Shown here: positions 5,068 to 6,353 of the stretch, piece after piece | Numbering within the stretch: the stretch's first letter is position 1 | How the letters are laid out: each line of letters opens with the position of its first letter | DNA from: an uncultured Bacilli bacterium | GTDB lineage: Bacteria > Bacillota_I > Bacilli_A > RF39 > UBA660 | DNA length: 6,353 nucleotides | Assembly (NCBI GenBank): GCA_949879835.1 | Contig: CATLBU010000043.1 | Span: forward strand, 1-6,353 | Direction of reading: 5' to 3' | Program-made: the position numbers and the translations under genes | The notes under the pieces: model-generated | What the model was told of the DNA's origin: nothing | Seen by the model: only the letters and a program-made list of their open reading frames with translations | The model's database searches: none

Positions 5068-5605
5068 GTAATTTCCTCTTTTGTTTTTGCAAATTTAATT
5101 TATACAATTCTAGATCTTTAAGATATGCTTTACGAAAATAATTTTCAGTTAGCCATTTGACTCCTTCTTTTGAAATCATAACTTTTCCATCTTTAATATA
5201 TTTATAAGAAGTATTATTTCTTTTCTCCATTCTATTAATTGCAACACCTATTGCATTTTTGCTTCTGTTAAAATAATTTCTCAAATCATATAGTGAAATA
5301 TCTTGATATTCAAATTCGTGATGATTGATATTTAACTCATTTTCTAACCTCGTGATTTGCTTTTTAAAAAAATCAATATCGGCATCTAAATAAAATTTAT
5401 TTTCATTAAAATATACTTCACTTAACCACTCAACAAATTCTAGTTTTATATATACTACTCTTTCACCATTGGATGCAATTCTTTTTTGAACCCAACTCTC
5501 TAATGGATGTCTTCTTTTCATTTTCTTAATCACATTTTCAAACTGCTCATCACTTAGATTAAACTTTTGTTGAACACGCCATTTTTCTTGTGATTTAAAT
5601 TCCAT
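5051..5605 (-). CDS. Hypothetical protein with two repeated DNA-binding-like units
   Basis: A 184-aa basic protein, first gene of the mobilization operon, not recognised as a named family. It is built of two related units about 91 residues apart: roughly 10-90 and 103-181. Each has a helical stretch ending in a basic patch (IKKMKRRH, 26-33; INRMEKRN, 123-130), a strand, the matching segment EWLSEVYF (59-66) or KWLTENYF (150-157), and a closing helix rich in K, L and E. Helix-helix-strand followed by an aromatic helix suggests winged-helix-type units, so DNA binding, perhaps oriT or operon control, is an inference from fold pattern and location. The ATG at 5605 has AAAGGAG 5 nt upstream. It ends with TGA at 5053-5051, inside the MobC-like gene. 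Confidence 0.65.
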   Translation of the reverse strand: MEFKSQEKWRVQQKFNLSDEQFENVIKKMKRRHPLESWVQKRIASNGERVVYIKLEFVEWLSEVYFNENKFYLDADIDFFKKQITRLENELNINHHEFEYQDISLYDLRNYFNRSKNAIGVAINRMEKRNNTSYKYIKDGKVMISKEGVKWLTENYFRKAYLKDLELYKLNLQKQKRKLHEQSR

Positions 5606-5653
5606 CTTTTCTCCTTTCTAAAATTTGATTTAGATGTGAGGTTACTCAATAGT

Positions 5654-5682
5654 CTTATATAATATATCAAGCATGGTGTTGA
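5654..5682 (-). promoter_or_regulatory. Possible promoter of the mobilization operon
   Basis: Minus strand TCAACA (5682-5677, four of six matches to TTGACA), a 17-bp spacer, then TATAAG (5659-5654, five of six matches to TATAAT). Transcription would start about 40 bp before the first gene of the operon. The -35 falls inside the inverted repeat at 5675-5688, so binding of relaxosome proteins there could repress the operon. The -35 match is weak. Confidence 0.4.
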
Positions 5683-5715
5683 CACACCCTTCAGCTTGTT
5701 AGGACTGACTCCTAA
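5675..5715. other. Candidate oriT: two adjacent inverted repeats
   Basis: In the 158-bp gene-free stretch upstream of the mobilization operon are two perfect inverted repeats: GGTGT-TGAC-ACACC (5675-5688) and TTAGGA-CTGAC-TCCTAA (5699-5715), 10 bp apart. The region is more GC-rich than its surroundings, as oriT stem-loops often are. Position beside mobC-like and relaxase genes is where an oriT is expected for MOBP elements. I cannot identify a nic site. The repeats could instead be operators, or the second one a weak terminator for the genes on the right, though no U-run follows it. Confidence 0.45.
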
Positions 5716-5763
5716 GACCTGCTATTTTTAGTCGCTGACAGTTAGTATTTTTTTATTAAAATT

Positions 5764-6093
5764 TTATAAATATTTTGCTGTTTCATCAATTTCTAATGAT
5801 GAAAAATAGTCTAAACTATTAAAATAAACTGCATCACAAATTTCACGAGATGTAGCATTTTTTAAATCATTTTTAGTCAAATTTCCTCTAGTATAATGAT
5901 CAGTTAAATAATGGGAAATTGAAAACGGATTGATGTTTTCATTAATTATTTTTAAACAAATGTTATGAATAAAATGAGAATCTTCATCTGAAATATCTGG
6001 AAAGGCTGAATAAATACCATCATAAATATAATAAGATTTTAAATTCGATTTATGAAATTCTGGCATTGTTTTATATGCCTCTAAAGCTTCCAT
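5764..6093 (-). CDS. Hypothetical protein, 109 aa
   Basis: Not recognised. A 109-aa soluble, mostly helical, slightly acidic protein without signal peptide, membrane segment or clear motif; it is rich in Tyr, Phe, His and Asn (for example SYYIYDGIYSAF at 20-31 and HFIHNICLKIINENINPF at 40-57). The ATG at 6093 follows the stop codon of the upstream gene directly (TAA then ATG), with AGGAG about 9 nt upstream inside that gene, so the two are surely cotranscribed and probably coupled. The 158-bp gap after its stop separates it from the mobilization operon. Pairs of small unrecognised genes like this are common beside mobilization genes of integrative elements, but no role can be assigned. Confidence 0.7.
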   Translation of the reverse strand: MEALEAYKTMPEFHKSNLKSYYIYDGIYSAFPDISDEDSHFIHNICLKIINENINPFSISHYLTDHYTRGNLTKNDLKNATSREICDAVYFNSLDYFSSLEIDETAKYL

Positions 6094-6353
6094 TTAATCC
6101 ATCTCCTTTTCATCTAATTGTTCAATTTGAATTGAATTTCCAACTTCTCTTCCGTCATTATACCAAGCATTAAATTCATCTGCCGTTAAACTGTTTAATT
6201 GTTCCAATGTTATATTTTTTTCTTCAAATACTTCACTTGCAAGCGATTGTCCAACTTCAATTGGATCAGTATATTCTCCACTTACTTCTGAACATTTATC
6301 CATCAAAAACAATAAATCGTCTTCTTTAATATCATTTTTTACATTAGTTATCC
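6094..6353 (-). CDS. Hypothetical acidic protein, C-terminal part
   Basis: The frame is open from the right edge of the window to TAA at 6096-6094, giving 85 visible residues (ITNVKNDIKEDDLLFLMDKCSE... to ...QIEQLDEKEMD). Internal TTG (6312) and ATG (6303) codons have no ribosome binding site before them, and the residues upstream of them (NDIKEDDLLFLMDKC) look like ordinary protein sequence, so I treat the gene as starting outside the window. The visible part is strongly acidic, helical and soluble, with the segment LEQLNSLTADEFNAWYNDG near its middle. I do not recognise the family. The downstream 109-aa gene starts immediately after its stop codon. Confidence 0.65.
   Translation of the reverse strand, partial: ITNVKNDIKEDDLLFLMDKCSEVSGEYTDPIEVGQSLASEVFEEKNITLEQLNSLTADEFNAWYNDGREVGNSIQIEQLDEKEMD

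Noticed and set aside
5679..5684. Perfect plus-strand TTGACA as a -35 box
   Set aside because: No acceptable -10 at 15-19 bp downstream and no plus-strand gene follows; it is part of the inverted repeat.
6094..6312. A complete 72-aa protein starting at TTG 6312
   Set aside because: No ribosome binding site precedes the TTG or the nearby ATG, and the frame stays open to the window edge, so it is better read as the end of a longer gene.

Overview
The window is AT-rich, low-GC DNA using the standard bacterial code: TGA serves as a stop in one gene and Trp is TGG. Strong AGGAGG-type ribosome binding sites precede most starts, and the protein families are those common in gut Bacillota (Clostridia or Erysipelotrichia type). 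No marker gene fixes the genus. Every supported gene lies on the minus strand, so the biology runs from right to left. No stretch over 300 bp lacks a gene.

Right part (about 6353 to 2607) is the mobilization end of an integrative or mobilizable element. It holds the 3' end of an unrecognised acidic protein, an unrecognised 109-aa protein, then a 158-bp gene-free stretch with two inverted repeats (candidate oriT and promoter). A tightly overlapping three-gene operon follows: a DNA-binding-like protein built of two repeated units, a MobC-like ribbon-helix-helix protein with a large C-terminal extension, and a MOBP-type relaxase with the motif HxDxxHxHNHF. No integrase, coupling protein or origin of replication is in the window, so the element type is an inference.

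Left part (2604 to 1) is the most striking region. Starting 3 bp after the relaxase stop there is an extended -10 promoter and a small inverted repeat. Then come at least seven short, co-oriented, functionally unrelated genes: a Cys-rich zinc ribbon protein, a small membrane protein with a premature stop, a GNAT acetyltransferase, a 47-aa membrane protein, a DUF3267-like membrane metalloprotease, a PEBP/YbhB-like protein, and a partial small membrane protein running off the window. Each of the six junctions carries the identical 12-bp sequence AAATTACAATTT (minus strand) between the stop codon of one gene and the ribosome binding site of the next. Each unit is therefore site + RBS + ORF with no room for its own promoter.

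This is the layout of a gene-cassette array, like an integron, but with very short sites (AAATT-AC-AATTT: palindromic 5-bp arms around an asymmetric dinucleotide) instead of folded attC sites. The leading inverted repeat looks like a variant of the same site in the same place relative to the first gene. My inference is that a recombinase not in this window inserts or shuffles promoterless cassettes downstream of one promoter, next to a relaxase that can move the array between cells. A repeated regulator site or RNA-processing site is the main alternative.
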